From Gamarada debralockiae (taxonomy: Eukaryota > Ascomycota > Leotiomycetes > Helotiales > Hyphodiscaceae), in contig NXFV01000855.1 in assembly GCA_002803225.1 (NCBI GenBank), positions 1 to 63,420 of the forward strand: a stretch of 63,420 bases of DNA, given 5' to 3'. Shown here in pieces: positions 1-10,511 of this stretch; within the stretch, counting starts at the first letter, position 1; each line of letters starts with the position of its first letter. Both the position numbers and the translations under genes were made by a program. A model generated the notes under the pieces. That model made no database searches and was not told where the DNA came from. It saw only the letters and a program-made list of their open reading frames with translations.

Positions 1-269
1 AAAGTTTTCATAGGAAATCCGCGCCACACGACCCTCCTCAAGAAACGCTATGCGCTACCCTTGTTTCAAATGAGATGACGAAGTCTAGAAGAAATATTTC
101 CTGCAGGGACAGTGATCCGCACTTAAAACTCATGCTCCTCCCATCTCCAAACGCTCCTTCTCCTCCCTCTTCCCTCGTCCGTCTCGCATCCACGTGACCG
201 CGATCTCCACCTTCAATCACTCTCGTCCAGCCTTTCCCCATATGAGCCCTGCTGAATCCTCCCATACTC

Positions 270-1406
270 TTAAAGCCTATGCACTTGCCACAAGTGCTGC
301 TTCAAATGATCCTTCCTCACGAACCCATTCGTTCCAGACCTGTCACAGCCGATGACTCTGCACGCGAAGCCGCGAGTTCCGGAATGTTTCTTCTGATGGC
401 GGACAAGCTCGTATCGTCTCTTGTAGAATCGAGTACAGCCATTTATGCCGCAATTAAAGTTCTAAACCCTGTTCTGACTGTCAGAAATTAGAAAGGAATG
501 TTGGGAGTGGAAGGTTTGAGGTACTGTTGAGGTGTTGCATTGCCAACTTGTTGGGGCTGTGAACCTTCTCGTGTTGTATCGAACCTGGGAAAGGTTGTCA
601 GCTTAGCGGAAACAATCCATGTGATAGGACAGAGCTAACAATTGAGCTGCTGGAGGTTGGCTTGGGGAAGAGTGTCCGCTGGCCGTGAAAGTACCAGGTT
701 CCGTTGAGCTGACACTGAAACTTATCAGAGTGTTTGAAGCCGCGCCGAAAACGGGTGATTCTTACGTTGAAATGTCAGTGGTCGAGGTATTTCTAGCTGA
801 TGATTCGAAACCATCTGCATGTTGGGGCACCTCATATGCCGGCACGAATTGCTGACCAGCCTCTCGATTTCCATGAGCCATGATGGAAGATTGTGCGGCC
901 CTTTATGAGTCGCCGCGTTAGTTTGTTACATAGTCTCTCGCTGTGTGAAAACATACCTAGATTCGGCGAATGACTTCAAATCATACAACTGTGGAGCAGC
1001 GTGGTTTTCGAATAAGCCAGCCGAGTTGTTGAAGAAGCTAGGGTTGAACTCGAAGTCGAAGTCCACTCCGGTCTCAGAGGAAGCAAGAGTTGAGAATTCC
1101 GCTTCGAAGTCATGAGTTTGCGTCTGATCTTGAGTGCTGTTGCTCGCAACAGAAACGTTGTCCGAAGCCTGCGAGGAATCGAAGTTCACAAATGAAGTGT
1201 GACCCTGAGTCTCAGTAGTTGTTGTAGTTGTTTCATGAGAGAGGTTGCCATTCGTAAGAGCCGTTTCTGTAGGTGAAGGTACTAATTGTGATGGCGAGAG
1301 AAACGTACCAAGCCGCCCGTTTATTTGACCTCCCATGTCCTGGAGTGCATTCCACGATGGAATACCTCCATGCTCATAAATGACGATGGTGGAGTGGGTT
1401 GGAGGT
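270..1406 (-). CDS. C2H2 zinc-finger protein, copy A (possibly disrupted)
   Basis: Candidate transcription factor with an acidic, Ser/Thr-rich N-terminal half and two C-terminal C2H2 fingers. Finger 1 reads C-x4-C-x12-H-x3-H (CGINGC ... RHQKKH) and finger 2 C-x4-C-x16-H-x4-H, with the fungal signature RKDHLKQHLWQVH. Exons that splice in frame: 1406-957, 900-766, 714-640 and 584-525, then a finger exon ending at 270. The last junction is the problem: the finger frame carries TAG at 464-462, immediately before the finger exon, and no strong donor of the right phase precedes it. No ATG is seen in a 5' exon at the place used in copy C. The gene may start at the internal ATG at 1336, use unseen exons, or be a pseudogene. 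Function is inferred from the fingers only. Confidence 0.5.
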
Positions 1407-1441
1407 CTGGAAGTACTGCTCCAATGATTCGACGTGTTCGA

Positions 1442-1908
1442 GGGGTATAAGACATTAGAAAGGGAGGAGTATGTGGCAACAGAGACTCGGAGCCACTGTT
1501 GCTGGTAAGCGATGTTGTTCTTATTGGGGTGGGACCTACCTGCGTGTAGGTTTCCTAAATATCAGTTGACACACCCTACGGATTAGCCCTTTAAAAAGTT
1601 TGTATAGCAAAAATGAGATTGAACTTAGAGGTATATCCAGAGAGTATCCAAAGCAGAGGAGAGGACAATAAGATCATTTCAATGAAATGAGAAGACGTAA
1701 AAGTGGAATGGAAGTAATAAAGAAATACAACAAGGGAATGGAAGCCCATAATTCCACCTCTTAAACACAGTTTGTTCTGAGCCAACAGCCTAGCTGGCTT
1801 GCCTGCTGTGCTTTTTTATTGACCGAAGGTGAGATAGCTCGTGTCACAGGAACAACCGAACCCTGTTGCTGCATACTTGCACTCGATTCTGATGTCTTAT
1901 ACCCTATT
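1442..1908. repeat. Inverted-repeat pair around the 5' region of copy A
   Basis: The plus strand at 1442-1480 (ggggtataagacatt...) reappears inverted at 1869-1908 (agggtataagacatc... on the minus strand). Arms are about 40 nt and imperfect. Equivalent pairs exist in copies B and C at the same place relative to the gene. Confidence 0.5.
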
Positions 1909-3066
1909 CTGTGATCACTGGTTATTAAGGGCAGTTAGCATTGAGACAGCAACTTCACCGTGCGGTCTTTTATCTGTTTAATGGGGAGAGTTTCGTTGTG
2001 GGATTGACGTACCGAATAGGATGATTGCATAGCGGACAGTAAGGTGCTTCGGCCAAAGCCAAAACATTCGCCGCCCGCCATTCTGCAGCTTGAACTGACA
2101 TAGTGGGACTGTTCGGCTCCAGGAATAAATTGATCTACCGTATCGATCCTCTGTCGGCGACTGGTTCGCAACAGCTACTTCTGTATCAAATTGGCAAATC
2201 GTCTAGGTGAAGCCGGGTAGAGTTGAAAGCACAGCTCTAGCACTCAGAGCCCTCTCTTTCGCTGGATATGTTCGGTACAACAAAAACAAAAATATAAACA
2301 AATTAAGCCAAGAATAATCCAACGTTCTGTCTCTGTAGCTAGGTACTGTATATCCCTGCAAGACGCACTGTGGGTTGGAGATTCTGAAATTACTTTAGGA
2401 AGGAGAAGAGATAAACAAACTTTGGGGGGCATGCGACATTTTTAGCACCCTACCCAGCTTTCAGCACCATCAACCCCCGCCCTTTGAATGTGACCCACAC
2501 TTGTGCCTTCTGCTTTTGCCCTTTCCGTTCACCGATGCTGCAAACCACTAGGATTTAGCGATTCACTGGAAAGGCTCTCCTGCAGGCATGGGTAGGTAAG
2601 CGAAGCCCGATTGGTTTGGCCTCCCCCCCAGTGAACAATGTGCCTTTTCTGGTGTTCTTGAGAGTGATGACGCATTATTTAGAACAGGTCTAGAATTTTC
2701 ATCCAAGGTTTAGGATTTGAGTATACTCAACTCTCAACTTCAGACCATTCACTTGAGCTGCGTCGCTGGAGCTTTCGCAGATCTGTTATCAGTCTTGAGA
2801 CAAGCCACCGAGTTCTAATTCACCAGATGCGGCTTCTTGAGAATTGATATACTGTACTTTATATGCTGTTTATGGTTGCCAGCTACCATTGGTGAAGGTG
2901 GGTAAGAAGGAATGAAAAATAGTTAAAAAAATTTTCCACGAAAGACAATCATCCAACCTGACCAACGATTCAAACTCCGCATTCCTGATTAGCCTCAATA
3001 AGCCAGAATTTCTTCCAGACGTCAAGGAAATCGAGTAAAGCCACCAAAGACGCTGAAAGAGGTCTA
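1909..3066. other. Spacer between copies A and B
   Basis: No intact gene is seen. On the minus strand a block around 2040-1990 (reading LSAMQSSYS before a GGTACGT donor-like site) matches blocks near 5290 and 7745. These could be 5' exons of the zinc-finger genes or remnants of duplicated non-coding DNA. The rest has no feature I can support. Confidence 0.4.
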
Positions 3067-4220
3067 TCAGTTAGACACTCCATGAACCTGTCTCAAATGC
3101 TGACGTAAATGGTCCCTCCTCGCAAAACCATTCGATCCACCTCGGTCACACAACGCAAATCGGCATGCGTTGTTTCGTACCCAAGAATGGCTCATCTGGT
3201 GTCGTAGAAGCTCGTATCGGCGTTTGTATGATCGTGTACAGCCATTTGTGCCACAGACAAATTGATAAATGCTAAAATATCTTAGCATAGCAACGAGAAA
3301 GGGCGAATAAATACTCACGGGCGGGGGATCGGATTTCTGACTGGATTTCTTTGGCGTCGGCGAGTTCGAGGGTTTCTCGGAAGTATTAGGGCTCAGATTG
3401 GTTCAAACGAGGTGAGAGATTGAACTGAATAACTTACTGCTGTGGTCGGGTGGCAATCCGTTGCGAGCTAGTCTCTGTTTCTGACTGGAGTGACGGCACT
3501 GGAGGGCTGATGAGACCAAAAGTGAGCTTGGGAAAGCTTTCGAGGAGGGACTCGGATACTCTCACGTTGGATCCAAATGAATGCTATCATGTGATGACGC
3601 ATTGCATTTTTCGTTCTCTTTAGAGTTTCTGTAACAAATATAAGTTCGCACTTCAGCTGAGCTGGTGAGCATTGGAAGAGCCTTACCCAAGCAAATCAAC
3701 CAGAAGCCCCGTGGGGTCTGGATCTGCGTAGCCAGTATAGGTCTCGACCTGCAAAATGATGTCGGCTTCCCAGAAGTTGGAGGTTTCGAGGTGTGCAAAA
3801 GCATTGAGAGGTTCTTCGGAGTTGCTGTGGGGTGCCTCGGTGTGGCCAACTGGTGCAGATTCTGATGTTGTGAGAGACGGTTCTGCATCGTCGACAGACC
3901 CTCCATTAGATGGATATGTCCCACTAATCCCAAAATGTCCACCCATACCAAAAGAGCCTATCTCAAATGCTTCCGCCGCCCAGTTGTTCTTATCCCAGAT
4001 CCCAACACCACCCCACTTTGTTGCCGCAATATCCGCTGCATGAAAGTCAAGAGATACATCATCTTCACCCTTGTCTCCAACCTCAGGCACCTCCAGAACT
4101 AGGCCAATACCCTCAGAATAGGAGGTACTCCACCAATTCTCTGTGCCCAACCCAACTGAGCTCACTCTACCAGCAGTAGAGTGACCATCTGGTATCGCAT
4201 CTTCGTAGAATATGGGGGGT
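3067..4220 (-). CDS. C2H2 zinc-finger protein, copy B
   Basis: Second tandem copy. Four coding exons fit perfectly by phase: 4220-3687, 3628-3566, 3506-3438 and 3391-3067, with GT-AG introns of 58, 59 and 46 nt. The N-terminal part is acidic and Gly/Ser/Thr-rich. A Pro/Ser/Lys linker precedes the two C-terminal fingers: CGTNGC...RHQMSH and CRFALC...RRDHLRQHLRQVH. A GTGAGT inside the last exon is read through, because splicing it would break the finger frame. The exon at 4220 starts in the same phase as in copies A and C (after ...CTTAG), so an upstream exon is expected. The homologous 5' exon ends at a GTAGGT donor near 4352 but has no in-frame ATG, and a kinase fragment lies just beyond it. 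The copy may therefore be 5'-truncated or use a new start. DNA-binding regulator by inference. Confidence 0.6.
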
Positions 4221-4250
4221 CTAAGAGCAGCGCTCCTTTGACTCGGACAA

Positions 4251-5160
4251 GGTAAAGGGTATAGACATCAGAACTTGAGAATGGTATGGGCAACTGGGCC
4301 CCTGTATCACGTAAGCTCTGAGTCTAGTTGAGGGAAGGAACCTACCCGCTAGGATTGACTTTGGCAATTAGTATGCAGATACTAGGTGCTGCATGTTAGT
4401 CTGGGAAGTTGGGAAGAGGCAAAAAGAGGGTACATGAAAAAGTCCTACGACAAGTGGAAAGTTCCAAAAAATGGCAAAGCACAGATATCCTTTCCGCGGT
4501 CTGGCCAGAAGGCCGAAGTCTGCAAGTAAAACTTGGTCCTTGGAAACCTGATTGTTCTCCAGCTTGGGATCCCTGTGGTAAATTCCAAGGTTGTGGCAAT
4601 GTTCCACTGTATCCAAGATCTGGAGAAATTCCCTTCGGATTGAAGTATCATAACTGACATAGAGACCTTTCTCGGTGATGTTTGAAAACAAGTCGCCTTC
4701 CGGGCAGTATGATAACCTATGTGCAACCATTGTCGTTGTCCACAATCTTCAACATCGACACTATGTTAGGGTGTGCTGATACTGCGTAGGGGAGCTAGAA
4801 CTCCCTTAACTAGAATTCCTTCTGTTGGTGATGCAAGAGCTCTCCATTTATATTGGTTTTGCTCAGGGCCTTAACCGCGTACCAAATTCCAGGACAGTGG
4901 TCGTTAGGGTGTGCTGACGCTGTGTAGTGAAGCTGGTTCTCCTTTGAATCCGAACTAAATGTTCCTGGGGTGGACAAACGGCCCTCTGGTCCAAGAAATG
5001 GGAAGAAATAGGGCCAAATAGATGAGTAGTGGAAAGTAAACGGTTTGATTCCAGATCCAGAAATTCGCAGGTCTTTGGCAAGTTTTGCAATCATGAACAG
5101 CAGGATCAAACTCAGCTACCTCATACCTCGCCTCGAGTTCTGATGTCTATACCCTATCCT
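4251..5160. repeat. Inverted-repeat pair enclosing a kinase fragment (copy B)
   Basis: Plus-strand 4251-4292 and minus-strand 5160-5119 share the 20-nt word AGGGTATAGACATCAGAACT exactly, with weaker similarity for about 20 nt more. The pair encloses the kinase relic, which is absent between the corresponding arms of copies A and C. Confidence 0.6.
4368..5109 (-). pseudogene. Protein kinase catalytic-domain fragment
   Basis: Minus-strand frames contain kinase motifs in the right order but in different frames. YAVKAL (subdomain II Lys) lies near 4870, SAHPNIV around 4765, and YCPEGDLF near 4700. HCHNLGIYHRD then PKLEN (normally HRDLKPEN, with L and P exchanged) lies near 4590-4560, followed by VSKDQVLLADFGL near 4540. 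The Gly-rich loop and the C-lobe after DFG are not recognisable. Frameshifts and the degenerate catalytic loop mark it as a relic of a Ser/Thr kinase of the fungal FHA/Ran1-like sort. It lies between inverted-repeat arms upstream of zinc-finger copy B. Confidence 0.65.
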
Positions 5161-5281
5161 GTGAGCATTGTTTAATTTGAAAGTCAGTACGAAAATCCTA
5201 ACACAAGACTGACTGTAGGGTGAAGAATTGGAACAAAGGAAGGTAGATGCGGCTGATGGTGGAACTCACCCGATGATAGAA

Positions 5282-5345
5282 CTGCAAAGCGGACAGCATG
5301 CTACCTCGAGCCGACCTGACTCGAGGTGTGCGGTCCGCTTTGCAG
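5282..5345. repeat. Nested palindrome in copy B
   Basis: Outer arms ctgcaaagcggac (5282-5294) and gtccgctttgcag (5333-5345) are perfect complements. Inside them cctcgag and ctcgagg pair again, so about 64 nt can fold into a long hairpin. A homologous hairpin sits in copy C. Confidence 0.7.
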
Positions 5346-6256
5346 GCTTGGTAGATAAAGCCATGGGGGGACGAGGAGAAGGTCGAGGGTGGGGCAGTGG
5401 CGGAGGGTTTCGAAGATGATACCGACACTGGGATACAGCTCGTTTCCACTGATCGAACAGTTTGAGGTTGTGACCCAGTTGTACGGAATCAGAGTTGCAA
5501 GGCGCAAATTTTCGAGACCATTTCTTCCGACGTTGAACGAGGTTTTATCGAAGTGCCGCCCTTTGGGCCACACCGAAAACCTGATGCCCTTTGCATGTTC
5601 CTGCAAGCCACCGTCAGGATTTCCTGCAAGCGCGCCCCTTTGGTACAGAGCAAACGAGACGTCTTGTTTCACAATTACCGTTGCTTGGAACAAAATTGAA
5701 ACATCGAGGCTCTGCTCAATCCTAGAAAAGGCCACTGATGGATTCAAGTCTCGATCACATTTGGAAATACCGTGTCCAAGTGGAAGGGGAGGAAAGTCTA
5801 CGCACGCGACATGCGAGGCTGTGGAAAGCCTGAGGTCCGTTTAGTGAAGGCCAAGACACTATTTTGGTGCGGGCCTGTTGTTGGTCACGATGGTGGCGTG
5901 CATTTATCCTCACGAGCAAAAGTCCCATCCAGATTTCTCAATTCACTCCCCAAATCCGTTTCCAATCGCTCATTTATCCCCAATCTTTCACGAAGATCTC
6001 CAAGAAAGTGAAGGCTTTTCTTGTAGGAATAAATTTCATAAAAAAGTAGATACTATGAAATATTATACCAATGATATATGTTTTGGAAGAAATTGGAGGC
6101 CTCAACGTAAACTCCAAAGAGAAGTAAAACATTACATCCCACTAGCAAACACACCATCCGAAATCCTTCTGATGAGAACACAGATTATTCAGTTTCCTCA
6201 GACGCCTCGAATCCAAAGTAAACAAACTCAAAATGCAGAAGTATCTAAGAAGAACA
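5346..6256. other. Spacer between copies B and C
   Basis: Open frames exist on both strands, but none shows a recognisable domain, convincing splice sites or a match to copies A and C. I see no supportable gene here. Confidence 0.4.
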
Positions 6257-7344
6257 TCAGGTAGAAACCCCGTGGACCTGTCTCAAGTGCTGCCTCAAAT
6301 GGTCCTTCCTCGCGAATCCATTCTGGCCCCTGGGACAGTCGGAAAAACGACAACCATATCTCTTGACTCCAAAATGCGACAGTTGATGGCACTGTAGCTC
6401 GTATGGTCTCTTGTAAGAGCGTGTACATCCATTTATGCCACATGGGAATCGATGGGCTCTGAGGGAGTATTCCTTAGTCTTTGAAGCAAGGGAAGTAATG
6501 TTGGGGACATACGGCAGTGCAGTTGATCGTCGAGAAGCAGGCAAGACAATACTGCCCGGTGAGTCAAATGTGGAGAGTGAGTGGTCGGAGGTGGGTGTTC
6601 TTCAGACTGTTAGTGAATACAAAAACATACTCTTGAGTGACTTCACTTACAATTGAAAGTCAGACAGCAACACCGGCATCAAATCCAAGTAGCTATGAGC
6701 AGGAGCTCCCCAGTGAAGGAGTGAATCGACATTCTCGAAGTTCGTTGGTTGGAATTGGAGATTCTCGCTGAAGTCTCTGAGAAGATTTCCCGGCTCGAGA
6801 TGATCGCGTTCTTTGGATGCTGAAGACGGTCCTGATAATACCAGCTCCATCCCAGTGCCTCCATTGATTCCCCAGGTGTCATCACCAAAGTTGAGAGATG
6901 CCGATGGACCAGAAGTCGACGTCCAAAGCACATCTGAGCCGATATTGTTATTCGGACAGTCAATGCCGCCAGTCATGATCGGCTCATCGTTCGGGCGCGG
7001 CAGGCTTGAATGACTGTCGAGAGCGAAATTCAACCCCTCGGTGACTTCGGCGGTGAATTTTGCAGTCCCAACTGAAGCAACTTCCTCCCCTAACCAACTC
7101 TCAGCTCCCATAATATCCACTCCATCCAGCAGGATTCCTCCATCATCCCCTACACTGTTGTGCAAATTCGGAAGTGGTCTGAAGAGCAGCGGTCATCTGA
7201 CTCGGCAGGGTAAAGGGTACATGACATCAGAAGTTTGAGGAGTATGGGCAAGTGAGCCCCTGTTGCGCGTCAACTCTAGTCCAAATCAAAGGGAGGGGCC
7301 TACCGCGTATTTAGTAAATTCAGGGGAGTCTGTTCACGTGGCAT
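6257..7344 (-). CDS. C2H2 zinc-finger protein, copy C (intact-looking)
   Basis: The best-preserved copy, about 287 aa. Three exons fit by phase: 7344-7304 (ATG, 13 codons plus 2 nt), 7178-6651 and 6551-6257. Introns are 125 nt (GTAGGC...CAG) and 99 nt (GTAAGT...CAG). An apparent start near 7165 is TTG, which is why the short ATG exon is preferred. The middle is acidic and rich in Asp, Gly, Ser and Leu, like an activation region. The C-terminus has two fingers, CGINGC...CHQLSH and CRFSDC...RKDHLRQHLRQVHG. Finger 1 has CHQ where the other copies have RHQ. A family of such two-finger proteins is common in Helotiales. Target genes are unknown. Confidence 0.7.
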
Positions 7345-7643
7345 GATGGAAGTTGGAAGGGGAGGGGAGGAGAGAGGAAAGACGGTGGGGTGAGAGTTTG
7401 CTGCTTTTCAAGTTTATATGCTCTGTCTTCTCTTGTCCGGGTTGATAACCCCGACGGGAGATGCGAAAATGTAGGGAAACAAAGGAAACGATGGTGATAA
7501 GTAAACCTTGGATTAGATCCGTAGAGGTTGGATCCAGGTAAGGAACAGTTATAAATCAAGCTACAGAATTAATTAGAATTATGCAGGATCAAACCCACTT
7601 ACCGCATACCGTGCCCAAACTTCTGATGTATGTAACCTATCCT
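7209..7643. repeat. Inverted-repeat pair around the 5' exon of copy C
   Basis: Plus 7209-7250 and minus 7643-7602 share the word acatcagaagtttg with flanking similarity (arms about 45 nt). The first arm lies in intron 1; the ATG exon lies between the arms. Confidence 0.55.
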
Positions 7644-7751
7644 ATGATCATTGATTAAGTTGGCTGTCAGTATGAAAACAAGACGTCTTGAGTTTTCGAA
7701 CGATGTAATAGAAGGAGCCACACCGAGGAGACATACCGAATAGGGCTGGTA

Positions 7752-7794
7752 CAAAGCGGACAGCAGAGCAATCGTTCTGATGCTGTCCGCTTTG
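7752..7794. repeat. Perfect 14-bp hairpin in copy C
   Basis: caaagcggacagca (7752-7765) and tgctgtccgctttg (7781-7794) are exact complements around a 15-nt loop. On the minus strand a GGTATGT donor-like site follows at once, as in copies A and B. Confidence 0.75.
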
Positions 7795-7887
7795 CAATCG
7801 GTCCACAGGAAGGCATTGTCGTCGATGCCATCGTGCAAACTCTTCGAATTCCAATGGCCTAAATAAAGGGGGAGAATCCAGTGATTG

Positions 7888-8225
7888 ATAACGCGATGAG
7901 CCTGAGGTCGGAAAATTGTTGTTATAATTCCTCGCAATTTTCTTACCAGACCGTGCAGGCGTCAGAGGCGTGTGATGAGCTCCAGCAAAATTTGGAGATT
8001 GTAACGCGATAAGCCCCAGGATTACGTTTCCACGGTTCAAACGCGTCCGTCCGTTTTTCACCGACTGAAATCCAAAAGGCTGAGAGGCGCTGAACGAAGG
8101 TCGACGATGATTTAACGCGATGAACCTGATTCCGTTTCCACAATTCCTTCAACACAGACGGAATTGACTGAAATCTCAGACTCAGAGGCGTGTAACAAGG
8201 TTCGAAGACAAATGTATGGCTCAGG
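7888..8225. repeat. Three diverged ~112-bp direct repeats
   Basis: The word acgcgat(g/a)a recurs near 7891, 8003 and 8114. Each is followed at similar spacing by gtttccac-like and gaggcg(tg/ct)-like words. The spacing is about 112 bp and identity is modest. Confidence 0.5.
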
Positions 8226-10511
8226 GCATACGAAATGCTATCCAGCTCTTCTGTAAGTCTTCTTTGCGTTGGGTTGCGAAAGTCTGCAAAGCTTGAGATC
8301 CGCTCCATATAACCTAAACTTCCCAATTCCCAACCAACACCACGTGTCTCGCCCTAAAAAGCGCCTTTTGCCCTTTGCCCTTCAGCCTGAGCGCCTCATA
8401 CGCGTAGCCCTGTACTTGCCAGTCACTTGGTCAGGCTTCATGCAGGCGCTTTTGGGTAAGCGAACCAACCCCTCATCGTCAACTGCCATCACCAACAGCG
8501 GGAACAAAGAAATGGAAAATCTAGGTAGGTATTGAAATTTAAATAGCTATGATGGCTTTTCGCCTTTCAATTGAGAAGTTTGGCCTTGAAGGTTCAAAAT
8601 TCGATCATCCCTATGCGGGCAGGGTTAAGTTTGTGGATGGCATCAGCTCTAAATTAGCTTCTGCACCACTGCGCATCTTCCAAAGGCATACTACAAGGGT
8701 CTCAGAATCACGATGTTAGAAAGGTGTTATTGGCCACTTGCTTCTTTACGGACAAAGCTCGAGAGCAACTAAGCTCCATTGTGGAAATCTACGAAATGCC
8801 GATACTTTGGCTTCCACAATGGCAGAGGGTCAGCCTTGTGAGCAGCTCCACCTAGCTGACACCACCACCAAGCCCCCGACATTCAGAGAACCTCTACGCC
8901 CCACTAGAAAGCAAATCATTTATTACCTCCCAATGAGCAAACCCTAGGTTTGAAAGCTCACTAGCATTTCATTTCTGCTCTCTCCACCACTCCCAGCCGT
9001 GCAAAATTCCTTCTTCCCGCCTTCGCAGTGCCCGTATCTTTCCATATTCAAACCCTACCACATCTCACAGTTTCCACCCAGACTCGAGGATCATGAAGCA
9101 GCGGACTTTAGCCCGGACACTTCGAAACTCCAAGAGCCATTCAAAGAACTCCGCTTCTAGTACTCCGTTGCAAATTCGGGCATGAGTACAACATCGCTTC
9201 TGCAGTGCCTTTGTCTCTTCAATTGGCTCTCGAGATGTGTTGGCTTCGGCTCCAGGTTTGTGATTGCTGTGCGAACCTGCAACGTTTCACCAACTTCCCG
9301 CACTTCCCATTCCGAGTTCCCAGCTTCACCGCAGACACTGCCCAACTTTAAAATGGCGCTCGCTTACATTCGTCAACCTTTCATCCCCGTGTACGGGAGG
9401 TCCTCAGAGACTTTGTGTCCTCCAAGCCCAAATACATACCTCTACCTCTTCGTACTACCGGTATCCCGCTGTCCTCCATTTCCCTAACTCTCCAACGCGA
9501 CAACTTAGGTTCCAAAACGGCCCTTTCTCCTCCTCCTACCCGAGTCTTGGCTTTAAAACTGCACATTATCCCGTGCACTTGACGGTAAGAAGAAGGTACT
9601 TTGATTCGATATCGAGAATGGTTGATGATGTCCTTGCACTGGCGAGTTTCTGCTGGCCTTGGCTTTAACTTTATAATAAATAAAGCAAAGAAAGCTAGGC
9701 TTTAAATCGTCGTGATAATTCGACGGATCCATCTACTGGAGGACCTATATGATGAATCAAGCAAGATAGCAGCAAAATTTCCCTTCACACCTTTCTCCCG
9801 ACATCACTCCCACCCAAATTCATAGACCCTGTTCCTATTCATCCTTCCTCACTTCCTCGACTTCTTTCCCAGCAATAAGCTCTCCAAAACTATTATAAAT
9901 TGTCCTCCTTTCCTTCTATCATTCCCACCCTTTGCACCCTCGCCTTCATCCTCCTTTCCAAGCACTCCCTTTCCGCCTCCCAAAAACCACTTCATCGAAC
10001 GAACCACAAACCTCATTCCATTCCAGCCATTCCCCTTTGTCGGTCCACACCCCACCGCGGCCGCCTCGGCGGGCTGTGTATGAAACTTGGTGGATTGAGG
10101 AGGAGAAGGATTATTGACTGGATTTGAACGAATTTGGATTTCGCCAGTTTAAGGGGAGGACGGTGGGATGACGGCGGTAATGGTAGTGGTAGGGGTGCGG
10201 AAGGGTTGCCGAAGGAGGGCACGGGCGTGGGGTTGATACCAGAGGGAGGGGCCTTTGAATCGTTCAGTTGGGGTGAGCGATATGAATTGATGGGACGACA
10301 ATCGCTGACGGGATTTGAACGTTCGATGCTAGGCTGACATCGGACCAGCCTACTGACTGTGGAAGAGTATCGAGGTCCGTCAAGTGCTCTTTCGATGGTG
10401 GGTGCAGGGCAATGGTGACGTGAGATTGAGATCGAGGGGAAGATGAGTCTTCTTCATTAATTTCTCAGACAGATTTGAGCAATCCGGATAGATTCCAAAA
10501 TTTCAGAAATT
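8226..10511. other. Gene-poor stretch
   Basis: No gene can be assigned. Two fragments look more coding-like than average: a plus-strand frame at about 9355-9580 with residues such as HPRVREVLRDFVSSKPKYIP, and one ending near 10110 in RRAVYETWWIEEEKDY then stop. Neither has a start, splice context or family I recognise. They may be relics. Copies of the TGAACGATTCA-like motif occur near 10250 and 10310. Confidence 0.35.

Larger units (their letters stand above)
270..8500. repeat. Three-copy tandem duplication of a zinc-finger gene unit
   Basis: Three units of roughly 2.8-3.2 kb lie head to tail. Each has, in the same order on the minus strand, a two-finger C2H2 exon (ending at 270, 3067 and 6257), an acidic upstream exon, a conserved intron-1 block, an inverted-repeat arm, and farther upstream a second arm and a palindrome near 2040, 5300 and 7770. 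Shared words lie at matching places, for example the GTAGGT/GTAGGC donor at about 1543, 4351 and 7303. Similarity continues weakly to about 2650 and 8450, where both have a tgcaggc...gggtaagcgaa match. The copies are old, since only short blocks remain alignable by eye. Confidence 0.8.

Noticed and set aside
279..491. Plus-strand open frame opposite zinc-finger copy A
   Set aside because: It is the antisense shadow of the finger exon, which carries the real C2H2 pattern.
3260..3318. Intron in the last exon of zinc-finger copy B (GTGAGT...TTTTAG, 47 nt)
   Set aside because: Splicing it destroys the finger frame; reading through keeps both fingers.
3665..4179. Plus-strand open frames opposite zinc-finger copy B
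   Set aside because: No domains. They mirror the acidic minus-strand exons whose introns fit by phase.
10270..10370. tRNA-like stretch on the minus strand (gttcaaatccc)
   Set aside because: The T-stem does not pair and no cloverleaf can be drawn.
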